A stretch of 27,765 bases of DNA from Actinomycetota bacterium (lineage in GTDB: Bacteria; Actinomycetota; CADDZG01; WHSQ01). A program made the position numbers and the translations under genes. Below are positions 8,011-15,480 of the stretch, piece after piece (positions within the stretch are counted from its first letter, which is position 1; each line of letters opens with the position of its first letter). Below the pieces are notes generated by a model. The model did not search any database and was not told the origin of the DNA. It saw only the letters and a program-made list of their open reading frames with translations. Location: the NCBI GenBank assembly GCA_013695055.1, contig JACDBF010000306.1:1-27765 (forward strand), read 5' to 3'.

Positions 8011-10746
8011 ATGGCGGCGACCTGTGCATCCTGTGGCAAGAAGCTCGGGCTGATGGACCGCATGGGGGGCAAACGCCTATGCGATGACTGCGGGGACAAA
8101 AGGGCTCGCGCCCAGCAGGACGCTCATGATGCTCTCTTGGCTGATGCTCGGCGAGGCATTCTGCCTTCGGCGACCTCGTCCCGCAACATCATGAACCTCG
8201 CCTCAGGCGAGCTCGTGCACTATGAGGTAACCGGGGCTCAATTGATGAAGGTAGCGCGTTCCTATCAACGTACCGGCGGGGGTGTGAGCATCCCAATCGG
8301 AAAGACCGGGATCAGGACCTACGTTGGTCAGTCCCGCGGTCGTGTAGTGACCACTGGTATCGAAGTCGGCGACACGGGTACGTTCGTGCTCACTTCACAG
8401 AGGTGCATATTCACGGGGACCAGCACCACGGAACTCCTGGACTTTCGCAATCTCCTCGACATCAAAGTGTTCGAAGACGGGTTGCAGTTCCACCGTTACA
8501 ACCGCAAGACGCCAATCCTGGTTCAGCTTGAACGAGGTACCACGGAACTGTTCGCCACCCTCCTAGATGTTGCAGCGCAGAAACGACTTGGGACGTGGGT
8601 CGGTCCTCGCGAGGCACCGGATACTCGACCGGCTGTGTCCCAGCTTCCACCAAATGACCCAGATCTCGACGCCAAACGCAAGACTGTCGCCAGGGGCTAC
8701 CTCAAGCTGAAGGCAGCCTTCTTGGCTGCGGCTTCGCCAGAAATGTTCGAGCAGCTAGCTGGAAAGTTGACGGCCGAGGGAGTCGTAGCGCAGGAAGCGC
8801 TGCGCATCGCGACTTCCTTTGCAGCAGTGGATTCGGCGAACGCCCGCGAAGAACTGTCTGTGATGGCCGACCTCTTTGGGCGGCTGCTTCCGGACACAAC
8901 CCCGGAGGAGGCCCTGAACATGGTCCGCAGGGACAGCTTCAAGGAAGTTTTCAAGGACCGTCCGCTAGACGGCAAGATTTTGTACGTAGGTTCGTTGGCC
9001 GGAAGAGATGCTCTTGCTGGCACGAGGACCTCACGTGAAGTCGCCGGAGCTGTCTTGGAGTTTGCTCGAATGATTTGCGCCGTTGACGACCACATCGGGG
9101 ACGATGAGTTGAAGGCACTGTCTACTCTGGAAGAGGATCTGCGATCTGAACTGTCTTCGCATGGAATTCCTTGGTCGGATGATTCCACTGAAACGGCCCC
9201 ATCCGTCGGAGACGTCGGAACGAGGCGACCGCGTTCGGCCGAAGAGATTCTCGATGAGCTGCAAGCCCTGGTTGGCGTCGAGTCAGTGAAGCAGGAGGTC
9301 CGAGACATTGTGAACCTTCTCAGGATGCAGAAACTTCGGAAGGAACAAGGTTTGCCCGTCGGGGACTTTACTCAACACTTGATTTTCGCCGGCAGTCCCG
9401 GGACCGGGAAGACGACTGTTGCTCGCCTGATGGGAGATCTATACGCAGCGCTGAAGGTTGTCCCCCGAGGCCAAGTAATCGAGGCCTCACGAGCAGAGTT
9501 GGTGGCGGGTTACTCCGGCCAGACCGCTATCAAGACGACTGAGGTAATGGGGCGCGCTATGGGCGGAGTGTTGTTCATCGATGAGGCATATTCACTGGAT
9601 CAAGGAGACCAGGATTCGTTTGGTCAGGAGGCGTTGGACACCTTGGTGAGGCTGATGGAGGACCACCGAGAGGAACTCGTGGTCTTCGCAGCGGGGTACA
9701 CGGACCGCATGGAGCGATTTGTCGATGCCAACCCCGGTCTGGCCTCCCGCTTTAAGCGGACATTGGTTTTCGAGGATTATTCGACCGTCGAGCTCGTAGC
9801 CATTTTTGCATCCATGGCAACACGAGAGGGGTACGAAGTGGATGTCGCGACCCTGGGGAGACTTCGCGTTGAGATCGAATCGCTCGGCTCGGAAGCCGAA
9901 TCGGGGAACGCCCGGTTGGTGCGTCACCTATTCGAATCAGCTGTGATTCAGCAGGCGAATCGCCTCTCTTCGGTTGACGCGCCGACGAAAGACAACCTCG
10001 TAAGGCTTCTGCCTGAGGACATCAATCGGCCGGTTTCCGCTGGCAAATCAACAACAGTGTCCACTCCTGTGGAGCGACAGGGACCGCGGTCTCTCGTCGC
10101 CGTGACGGTGGCTGGACGAGAGGTCAGCGACGCTCTGGCGACGGTCATTGAATGTGTCAACGGGCACGCCGCGACGATTCGACAGTACGATTTTGCAGAC
10201 CGTGGAGATCCGAACGCGCTAAGTCGGGAAGAGGTTGTGCGTACTCGCGTGATTGCCTCCAGGATCAGCGAAGAAGAGCTGGAGTGGTTCCTAGAGATGT
10301 CGAAGACCGCGCCGTGGGCGGTGGTCCCCAGCGAGTTGGATCTCGCACTCTGCGATGCTTCGGTAATCGGTGAGGAGTACGACGCGGCCAATAGGTTCTA
10401 CATGCACTTCTTCGGTAACCGGCCCAAGGGTGTCTCTATGGGTAAGGTACACAAGGTTCTACATGTGAAGCGACCGGACCTGTATCCGATCCTTGATTCG
10501 CGTCTCCAGCAGCTCTATCTGCCGGCAGCACGATCAGCGGCCGAAGATCTGATAGCGAAGTCAAAGCGCTGGAGTGGTATCCGCGAGCATTACTGGGAAG
10601 CGATCAGATTGGACTTGGTCCGTAACCGAGATTCACTGAAGAACCTTCGCGACCAGCTTCGAAGCGGTGGCGACGCCGGAAACAGGGCTGCGGACCTGAG
10701 AGATCTGCGTCTCCTTGACATCTTGACCTGGTCACTGGCCTCCTGA
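8011..10746 (+). CDS. Multidomain CbbX-type AAA+ protein with zinc ribbon and DUF6308-like C-terminus
   Basis: A 911-residue protein of unusual architecture. Residues 5-27 form a CxxC...CxxC zinc ribbon (CASC, CDDC). About 45-195 is a beta-rich PH/GRAM-like region. About 230-385 is helical, and FARMICAVDDHIGDDELKAL (351-370) looks TerB-like. About 412-670 is a CbbX/EccA-type AAA+ domain: Walker A GSPGTGKT (461-468), pore loop GYSGQT (500-505), Walker B VLFIDEA (520-526), arginine finger in ASRF (R580), and GNARLVR as sensor 2 (632-638). About 700-911 resembles DUF6308 (KVHKVLHVKRPDLYPILDS at 812-830 and a final LRLLDILTWS). CbbX-type ATPases remodel protein complexes; the target here is unknown. 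GGGGGAAG precedes the ATG. The AAA+ call is firm; the flanking domains are by eye. Confidence 0.88.
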   Translation: MAATCASCGKKLGLMDRMGGKRLCDDCGDKRARAQQDAHDALLADARRGILPSATSSRNIMNLASGELVHYEVTGAQLMKVARSYQRTGGGVSIPIGKTGIRTYVGQSRGRVVTTGIEVGDTGTFVLTSQRCIFTGTSTTELLDFRNLLDIKVFEDGLQFHRYNRKTPILVQLERGTTELFATLLDVAAQKRLGTWVGPREAPDTRPAVSQLPPNDPDLDAKRKTVARGYLKLKAAFLAAASPEMFEQLAGKLTAEGVVAQEALRIATSFAAVDSANAREELSVMADLFGRLLPDTTPEEALNMVRRDSFKEVFKDRPLDGKILYVGSLAGRDALAGTRTSREVAGAVLEFARMICAVDDHIGDDELKALSTLEEDLRSELSSHGIPWSDDSTETAPSVGDVGTRRPRSAEEILDELQALVGVESVKQEVRDIVNLLRMQKLRKEQGLPVGDFTQHLIFAGSPGTGKTTVARLMGDLYAALKVVPRGQVIEASRAELVAGYSGQTAIKTTEVMGRAMGGVLFIDEAYSLDQGDQDSFGQEALDTLVRLMEDHREELVVFAAGYTDRMERFVDANPGLASRFKRTLVFEDYSTVELVAIFASMATREGYEVDVATLGRLRVEIESLGSEAESGNARLVRHLFESAVIQQANRLSSVDAPTKDNLVRLLPEDINRPVSAGKSTTVSTPVERQGPRSLVAVTVAGREVSDALATVIECVNGHAATIRQYDFADRGDPNALSREEVVRTRVIASRISEEELEWFLEMSKTAPWAVVPSELDLALCDASVIGEEYDAANRFYMHFFGNRPKGVSMGKVHKVLHVKRPDLYPILDSRLQQLYLPAARSAAEDLIAKSKRWSGIREHYWEAIRLDLVRNRDSLKNLRDQLRSGGDAGNRAADLRDLRLLDILTWSLAS

Positions 10747-10752
10747 CCTCGC

Positions 10753-10779
10753 CCGTCGGTGGCCCCTCCAGGCCGACGG
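10753..10779 (+). terminator. Hairpin terminator after the AAA+ gene
   Basis: 7-bp inverted repeat CCGTCGG / CCGACGG with a 13-base loop, 6 bases after the stop. Confidence 0.55.
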
Positions 10780-10790
10780 CTGCTATTCCG

Positions 10791-10935
10791 TCTAGCACCG
10801 GACGTTGCGGGGACAAGGTGGCTCCGGTATCGCTGCGCTCCTTATCCTCGCCGCCGCCTGCTGCGGTTCCCTTGACCCCTCGCTGATGCCCGGCGCTCCT
10901 GGCGACGAAAGCCGTCGACCAAGGAGGAGGGCGCA
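10791..10935 (+). promoter_or_regulatory. Structured leader upstream of the small zinc-protein operon (leader family copy 3)
   Basis: Bases 10791-10828 (TAGCACCGGACGTTGCGGGG) match 14364-14401, and 10865-10930 (CCCTTGACCCCTC, CTGATG, CCGGCGCTCC, AAAGCCGTCGACCAA) match 14520-14588. A hairpin CGACG-AAAGC-CGTCG sits just before the AAGGAGGAGG ribosome site. Conservation with little coding potential suggests a regulatory leader. The first part also resembles the CCGGCACGTTAGGGCGG core of the ssb leaders. Confidence 0.55.
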
Positions 10936-11170
10936 ATGGCACTACTCGAGAAGGAAGTGACCCGGTTCGCCGAGTCACTCGATGACTACGAGGACGTCAC
11001 CGTCAGAGACATCGGTGGCTGGGGACCGATCGGCTACTGGCTCGTTGTTCGTGACCACCGTTTCGACCTCGATTACCAGATCGCATCGCACTGCGACTTA
11101 CTGGGACTTCGTCGGTGCGCTGGTGGACCACAGGCAGTGCACATCTCTTCAAGTCAACGAGGTGGCGTGA
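10936..11170 (+). pseudogene. Small unknown protein, one-base frameshift
   Basis: Family not recognised. From an ATG with AAGGAGG upstream the frame gives MALLEKEVTRFAESL, then VRDIGGWGPIGYWLVVRDH and DLDYQIASHCD. Dropping one T of the TT at 11098-11099 continues into YWDFVGALVDHRQCTSLQ and stops at TGA 11168-11170, which overlaps the next ATG as TGATG. The corrected product is about 77 residues. As the bases stand, the frame instead runs on into the next gene and gives a 148-residue composite whose middle has poor composition. The break is either an assembly error or a true mutation. Confidence 0.6.
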
Positions 11171-11382
11171 TGGCGGTTTGTCCGCACTGCGGTTCGGATC
11201 GGATCGAACACCACGAAGACGTCGTGGCAAGGCGTCGCTTGCTTCGGGTCGATGCGGACGGGGTGCGGGTCTTTCAGGCGCTCACGGATTCTTTCGACGA
11301 CGACGGCGAGCGTCCGAGACTGTGGTGCGGCGACTGCTCGCATGAGTGGCCCCTCCCGAGCCGAGGGGTTGAGTTCGAATGA
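11170..11382 (+). CDS. Small zinc-ribbon-like protein
   Basis: A 70-residue product with two CxxC pairs: CPHCGSDRIEHHED near the N-terminus and LWCGDCSHEW near the C-terminus. This is the layout of a rubredoxin/zinc-ribbon fold with a charged insert of about 35 residues between the knuckles. It starts inside the TGATG overlap with the preceding gene and ends in an ATGA overlap with the next, so all three are translationally coupled. A GTG one codon earlier is an alternative start. The zinc ribbon could bind nucleic acid or protein; no specific role can be assigned. Confidence 0.7.
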   Translation: MAVCPHCGSDRIEHHEDVVARRRLLRVDADGVRVFQALTDSFDDDGERPRLWCGDCSHEWPLPSRGVEFE

Positions 11383-12110
11383 ACGAGCATCGGTTGTGCT
11401 ACTGGTGCCACGAGCCGCTCCCTCCTCTTCCGGAGGATGCGAGCTGTGTAGACGAGATCAACCACTACATCCACGACGAGTGCCGTGACGAGCGCGACGA
11501 CAACAACCGTCGCAGGGAGCAGCTGCGCGTCGGCATCGTCGATGGCTCCATTGACTCGATACCCATCATCGTTCGGCAGGCGGTGCTCGATCGCATCCAA
11601 GACCTCGGCTTCGCGCGTCGTTGCCCGAGTCTTAGCCGGGACGCGGTCGGTCCTGCGGCTGCGACCACGCCCGGAGGAAAGGCAAGAGCAGATCAAGACC
11701 ATGAAAGCGACGCGGATCACGGCTTCCAGGGTTACGAGTCGCATTCCTACGCCACCGGTGATGACGATGATGTTGACGATTTGGACGTTCGCAACAGCGT
11801 GGACGGTTGCGACCTGTGCGGCGGGTCGGGCAGCTACGACCCGCTACCGAGGTTGCTCGATCTGACCGACGCCAAGGCCGTTGAAGCGTGGATCGCCGAG
11901 GAGGTTCCGCGGAGCTCCGAGCCCTGCGACCACTGGACCGGATTCCCCGAGCGAGGCTGGTACTACGACGCTCTCGGCTACAACCGAGTCGGCAAAGGTC
12001 CGGTCCGAGGCGTGACCCTGTACAACCCCGACCTGATGATGGGTGGCGTCATCACATTGCTCGAGATTGCCGACCTGTTCCGACCCCGCGTGCAATCGTC
12101 GCTGTTCTAG
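11379..12110 (+). CDS. Unknown cysteine-containing protein
   Basis: A 243-residue protein I do not recognise. It opens with LCYWCHEPLPP and a nearby INHYIHDEC (residues 6-35), a possible C-C-H-C zinc site. A low-complexity acidic middle (DDDDVDDLD around 128-136) follows, then CDLCGGSGSYDP, close to the DnaJ-type CxxCxGxG motif but single. The C-terminal half (AVEAWIAEEVP, RGWYYDALGYNRVGKGPVRG) looks globular. The middle region 80-125 has weak coding character and could hide an indel. The start overlaps the previous stop as ATGA, making it the third coupled gene. It ends 12 bases from the convergent HEPN gene. Confidence 0.65.
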   Translation: MNEHRLCYWCHEPLPPLPEDASCVDEINHYIHDECRDERDDNNRRREQLRVGIVDGSIDSIPIIVRQAVLDRIQDLGFARRCPSLSRDAVGPAAATTPGGKARADQDHESDADHGFQGYESHSYATGDDDDVDDLDVRNSVDGCDLCGGSGSYDPLPRLLDLTDAKAVEAWIAEEVPRSSEPCDHWTGFPERGWYYDALGYNRVGKGPVRGVTLYNPDLMMGGVITLLEIADLFRPRVQSSLF

Positions 12111-12125
12111 CCTCTCGGCAGGCTA
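12108..12125. terminator. Compact bidirectional hairpin spanning two stop codons
   Basis: TAGCCT / AGGCTA with a 6-base loop. The left arm begins with the TAG of the plus-strand gene and the right arm contains the minus-strand gene's stop, so one hairpin can serve both convergent genes. Confidence 0.5.
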
Positions 12126-13373
12126 AGGGAGGTCATCGAGGTCTCCTGACCACCGGGGGAGTCTGAGTCGGTTCCCGTACTTGCCGCTGTAGCCCAGGTC
12201 CTTGAGGAACACGACCTCGGCGAACCAGTGGAGGAGCTGGGCGGCCTCAAACTTCTCTTGGACCAAGAGGGTTTCGACTCGCCGCCGACCTTTCTCGTGG
12301 GGATGCACCAGACCGTTCCTCAACTGTGTGCAGGCGTCGGGGCCATCCTTGTACCGCCGCGCGGAGGTGAGGCTGCTCAGCGCTGCTAGCTCCTGGGGGA
12401 TAGCGTAGCCCACGTCGTAATGAGAGAGTAGCGCTCTGATCTTGTCTGCAGCTGAGAGTTTGTCGAACTTCCTTCTGTTGTGGACCTGCTGCGTCTCGAC
12501 CAACAGCATCCAGCTAAGGAGCTCGAGGGTCGTCTGGATTATCAACAGACGCACCTCGGTGGATGGCGTCGTATTGGTCTCAACGAGCGACGACACCAGG
12601 GTCTGAAGCGGGCGATGCCACTGCGGATCCTCCCAACGACGCCAAAACTCCGGCGCGATGGCACCGAGTGCGTTGGGGATGAGCTCGTCGAACCACGTCG
12701 GCATCCCACGCCAGCGCCCGAGCTTCCAGCTTCCCCACGACTGCCACACGACTTGGCCGTTGGCACCTATGCCGAGGGGGAGGATAGGGCCGGTCCACAG
12801 GCCCCGCGCAAACGACAACAACAGGAACAGGAACGAGAGCAACCCGGTGACGTCATCGGCCACGAAGACGCCCCCGTCCTGACGTTCGATCTTTCCGATG
12901 TGAGTGATTCCGAACCCCCCGCGATAGCGCAGTTCCGCGATCAGCGACGTGATGCCGGACGCCGGAGTGATCGTTATCCGCCATTCCCCGACATCGAACG
13001 AGAGCGAACCTCCCGCGTAGTTCGTGAAATTCGTGACGTGGAACATGACGCTCGCTAGAGGCGACTCCGCGTCGCCGAGCGAGACCCGTTCGATCGTGCC
13101 GTGCACCGGGAACTCTCCTGCCCCGCCTATCGCGACGTTGCTCGTCGCCAACTGGACCTCGTCGGGATGGAGCACGACCGTCGCCTCCTCGCGTCCGAAG
13201 ATAAGCTGTGCGTCGTTGCTGTGCAGCCCGAAGTACGGGCGTGGCGACGGCTCCCACTTGAACCAGACGCGACCTTCGGCCGTGATCGGCTCGCCCTGGT
13301 CACCGGGTGTCAGACTCATCTGGCCCTCGAACAGGAGTATGTCCTCGCTTGCCGACTGCGTCAGGTACTGCAT
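12123..13373 (-). CDS. Protein with C-terminal HEPN-type (RX4H) domain, candidate defence effector
   Basis: A 416-residue protein. The first about 200 residues are beta-rich and unrecognised, with one hydrophobic stretch (LLSFLFLLLSFARGLW) that may be a buried helix or membrane segment. The C-terminal half reads HNRRKFDKLSAADKIRALL, then IPQELAAL, DGPDACTQLRNGLVHPHEKG, LLHWFAEVVF and GYSGKYGNRL. RNGLVH (352-357) fits the R-N-x(3)-H active site of HEPN ribonucleases such as ApeA-type and abortive-infection proteins. The ATG at 13373 has GGAAGG upstream; 13406 is in frame but lacks a spaced ribosome site. It follows the AbiTii gene on the same strand by 22-55 bases. Likely role: RNA cleavage in an abortive-infection module (inference). 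Confidence 0.75.
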   Translation of the reverse strand: MQYLTQSASEDILLFEGQMSLTPGDQGEPITAEGRVWFKWEPSPRPYFGLHSNDAQLIFGREEATVVLHPDEVQLATSNVAIGGAGEFPVHGTIERVSLGDAESPLASVMFHVTNFTNYAGGSLSFDVGEWRITITPASGITSLIAELRYRGGFGITHIGKIERQDGGVFVADDVTGLLSFLFLLLSFARGLWTGPILPLGIGANGQVVWQSWGSWKLGRWRGMPTWFDELIPNALGAIAPEFWRRWEDPQWHRPLQTLVSSLVETNTTPSTEVRLLIIQTTLELLSWMLLVETQQVHNRRKFDKLSAADKIRALLSHYDVGYAIPQELAALSSLTSARRYKDGPDACTQLRNGLVHPHEKGRRRVETLLVQEKFEAAQLLHWFAEVVFLKDLGYSGKYGNRLRLPRWSGDLDDLP

Positions 13374-13428
13374 CGGACATGACCTTCCCGCGGTCCGCGG
13401 CGCCATCTCCGCGCGTCAGACACCGTGA

Positions 13429-14217
13429 TCAACCGGTCAACTGGAGGTACGCGAATACCGCCGCGGCGATCCCGGCGGCCCCGACGACGAATGCCCAGAT
13501 GGCTTTCGTCGTTCTCCACCATGGAGGTGATATCTCAGGCGGAGGACTCACCGTCGCTTGTCCCGAGCCTGACGACTGCGCGGTGTTAACGGTTACTCGG
13601 GACTTCTTTTCGTGGATAACGACGTTCACTGCATTCTGGACGGCATCCCCCGGAGGGTCGGCCGCGCTGCCCGTGTCTGAGCGAATCTGCGCCACGAGCT
13701 CTACAAGCTTCGTGCGAACTCGATCCACAACGCCGAAGACGGCTGTAGGCGACGCGTTCCAGTACACGCGCTGGACCGCTCGGTAGGGGTCTCCCATTTC
13801 GTGAGTCATGAGCTTCGCTAACGTCGCCCCGCCAGGTAGCCCGAGCATCACGCCCTCGTCTTTCTCCCTGGCGCGGCGCGCGAGTTCCTCCAATTCGCCT
13901 ATGCCACTCATCAGCGGGAGAGTTTCGGAAATGTCGGCGTTTTGAGCCACATCTGGCAGGTCATGAGTGCTGATTTGCTGACGCTCAACGAGTGCGTTCC
14001 CGGTCATACCGTCGATGACGATGGGGGCGGCGATGATCCGATACTCCGGCACGTCTTCTTGTTTGTCGTAGCCCTGGAGTTCGCGGCTCGCCCACGCTCG
14101 GAGCTCCTCGCTTCCGGCTCTTCCGCCGAGCGCGATGCACTTCCTGAGGGCGTCGGCGACGCTCCTCTTGCTGTCTAGAGCGTCTTCCTCGACCTGCTCG
14201 ATCAGCGTTTTTGCCAC
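13429..14217 (-). CDS. AbiTii-domain protein with C-terminal membrane anchor
   Basis: Residues about 3-60 match the AbiTii domain closely: IEQVEEDALDSKRSVADAL, then RKCIALGGRAGSEELRAWA, RELQGY and VPEYR. The domain probably runs to about 190. A serine/proline-rich linker leads to one predicted transmembrane helix at about 239-259, so the protein is likely tethered to the membrane with AbiTii in the cytoplasm. AbiTii is named for abortive infection, but its biochemistry is poorly known. The start is a GTG at 14217 with no ribosome site; TAGGCT six bases upstream could be a -10 for leaderless expression. It is the promoter-proximal gene of a two-gene unit with the HEPN protein. Confidence 0.85.
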   Translation of the reverse strand: MAKTLIEQVEEDALDSKRSVADALRKCIALGGRAGSEELRAWASRELQGYDKQEDVPEYRIIAAPIVIDGMTGNALVERQQISTHDLPDVAQNADISETLPLMSGIGELEELARRAREKDEGVMLGLPGGATLAKLMTHEMGDPYRAVQRVYWNASPTAVFGVVDRVRTKLVELVAQIRSDTGSAADPPGDAVQNAVNVVIHEKKSRVTVNTAQSSGSGQATVSPPPEISPPWWRTTKAIWAFVVGAAGIAAAVFAYLQLTG

Positions 14218-14363
14218 GAGCTAAGCCTAGGTGGGCGGTGCGACGAAAGGAACCAGCCATAGTTTGTGAACCTGACCTGGTCGGGTTGGAGACTGGCCAG
14301 TTCTCTCGGTGTCGCCACGTAACCGACCTTCCCCTTCGACCTCCTGGTCGCCGGCCCTTTTCT

Positions 14364-14591
14364 TTTAGCACCGGCCGCTGCGGCGTCAAGGGCGCTCCGT
14401 TCCTCGCTAGAGCACCGGTACTCGCGTCACTGCGTGATGACTTCCGCTTTCGGCTTCCGACCTTCGGGTCTTGCCGCTTGAGGTCGCAGCGCGCAGCGAC
14501 CGACCGAAAGCGGAACCACACCCTTGACCCCTCCACTGATGGCCGGCGCTCCCGCGGACGGCGAAAGCCGTCGACCAACAAGGAGGCAGAC
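14364..14591 (+). promoter_or_regulatory. Structured leader upstream of the primase-polymerase operon (leader family copy 4)
   Basis: Bases 14364-14401 and 14520-14588 match the leader at 10791-10930. Immediately before the AAGGAGG ribosome site is GACGGC-GAAA-GCCGTC, a 6-bp stem with a GNRA tetraloop. Between the two conserved blocks lies a hairpin-forming insert (14444-14513). The bases from 14218 to 14363 hold no gene I can support. Confidence 0.55.
14444..14513. repeat. Intergenic repeat element, copy C, inside a long inverted repeat
   Basis: CCGCTTTCGG (14444-14453) and CCGAAAGCGG (14504-14513) are perfect inverted repeats enclosing the 23-base block 14468-14490 that is identical to 5167-5189, followed by GACCGACCGAA. 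Confidence 0.65.
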
Positions 14592-14894
14592 GTGGAAGAA
14601 ACCATCGGTTACGAGGCTCTCTTCTCCTCCCGGGAGTGGAACGCCATGCTGACCGACGACTGGTCTCTGCTGGACGATGAGGCCGATCTTGAGTTCTCAG
14701 GGTCGTCCTGTGGCGAGGAGGACGAAGTTGCTCACCAGGTAAGGGCCTACCAGCGGGGCACGGCCTTCGAGGCCGAGTGCGAGGCCTGCGGCAGAATCGG
14801 GGCTGCAGACTCGATCGAGCAAGCAGAGGCGATCGCACGGCTTCACGAGGCCTTCGTAGCGACGCTCGTGGAGAGCTGGAGCGTGGAACGATGA
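14592..14894 (+). CDS. Small acidic protein with a CxxC motif
   Basis: A 100-residue product from a GTG with AAGGAGG seven bases upstream. The first half is acidic (WSLLDDEADLEF, CGEEDEVAH); the second carries ECEACGRIGAADS, a half zinc knuckle, and an alanine/glutamate-rich helix. Family not recognised. It ends in an ATGA overlap with the next gene and is the first of four coupled genes leading to the primase-polymerase, so a role in replication or its control is possible but inferred only from position. Confidence 0.65.
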   Translation: MEETIGYEALFSSREWNAMLTDDWSLLDDEADLEFSGSSCGEEDEVAHQVRAYQRGTAFEAECEACGRIGAADSIEQAEAIARLHEAFVATLVESWSVER

Positions 14895-15061
14895 GGACAG
14901 ACGCGACGCCCGACCTGGGCGATCTCGTAATCGTGCTTCTGGCATCCACACTGGCCGGCCTTCGTGATCGCTTGGAAGATGACGGATTCTCGGACGCTTC
15001 GGTTCTGGTGGCCGAGTTGACCGACCGCTGCGACACCTACCTTGAGGAGGTGGGATCGTGA
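14891..15061 (+). CDS. Small unknown protein of the replication operon
   Basis: A 56-residue protein (opening MRTDATPDLGDLVIVLLAS, then LAGLRDRLEDDGF and a helical end DTYLEEVGS). No family recognised. Support is positional: the ATG overlaps the preceding stop (ATGA) and its own stop overlaps the next start (GTGA), and composition matches its neighbours. Confidence 0.6.
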   Translation: MRTDATPDLGDLVIVLLASTLAGLRDRLEDDGFSDASVLVAELTDRCDTYLEEVGS

Positions 15062-15480
15062 ATAAGGTCGACCGCAAGACGATAAAGATCCTGCTCGCGT
15101 CCCTCGAGCTCGAGGTAGGTGAGCTCGCGGAGCACATCGGCTACGACAAAGGCTACGTCGTGAACGTCCTCAACGGCTTCACCAAGACTTCGCCCGGGTT
15201 CCGCCGGGCCTTCGGCGAGACGGTCGCATCTCTGGTGCTGGGCCCGCACGAAGAGACGGTCATGGAGAGCTATCCGCCCGAGCCGCTCATGAAGTTGATC
15301 GAATCCCGTGCCGCCCAAGCTCCGAGCAAGCGTGAGTTCTACCGCGAGCTTGGTACCAACGCCCAGGCGATCAAGAACCGCAAGCGCTTTGACGGGCTCT
15401 TCGTGGATCGCGTCTGCTGTGCGCTTGGCGTGCATCCGACATCGGTGTACGGCCGTGCCTATGAGCAGGAGGCGTCGTGA
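15058..15480 (+). CDS. Helix-turn-helix protein, probable regulator or replication accessory
   Basis: A 140-residue product with two likely helix-turn-helix segments. The first is VGELAEHIGYDKGYVVNVLN (about residues 20-39), with the alternating helix pattern of Cro/C1-type domains. The second is FYRELGTNAQAIKNRKRFDG, then VCCALGVHPTSVYG (about 94-131). Two DNA-binding segments in one short chain suggest binding to paired sites, such as the element's origin or promoter. The GTG start overlaps the preceding stop and its stop overlaps the primase-polymerase start. It could be a repressor of this operon or a replication accessory protein; the sequence does not decide. Confidence 0.7.
   Translation: MNKVDRKTIKILLASLELEVGELAEHIGYDKGYVVNVLNGFTKTSPGFRRAFGETVASLVLGPHEETVMESYPPEPLMKLIESRAAQAPSKREFYRELGTNAQAIKNRKRFDGLFVDRVCCALGVHPTSVYGRAYEQEAS

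Noticed and set aside
10936..11382. A single 148-residue protein
   Set aside because: The middle has poor composition; a one-base correction and the TGATG overlap at 11168-11172 support two separate genes.
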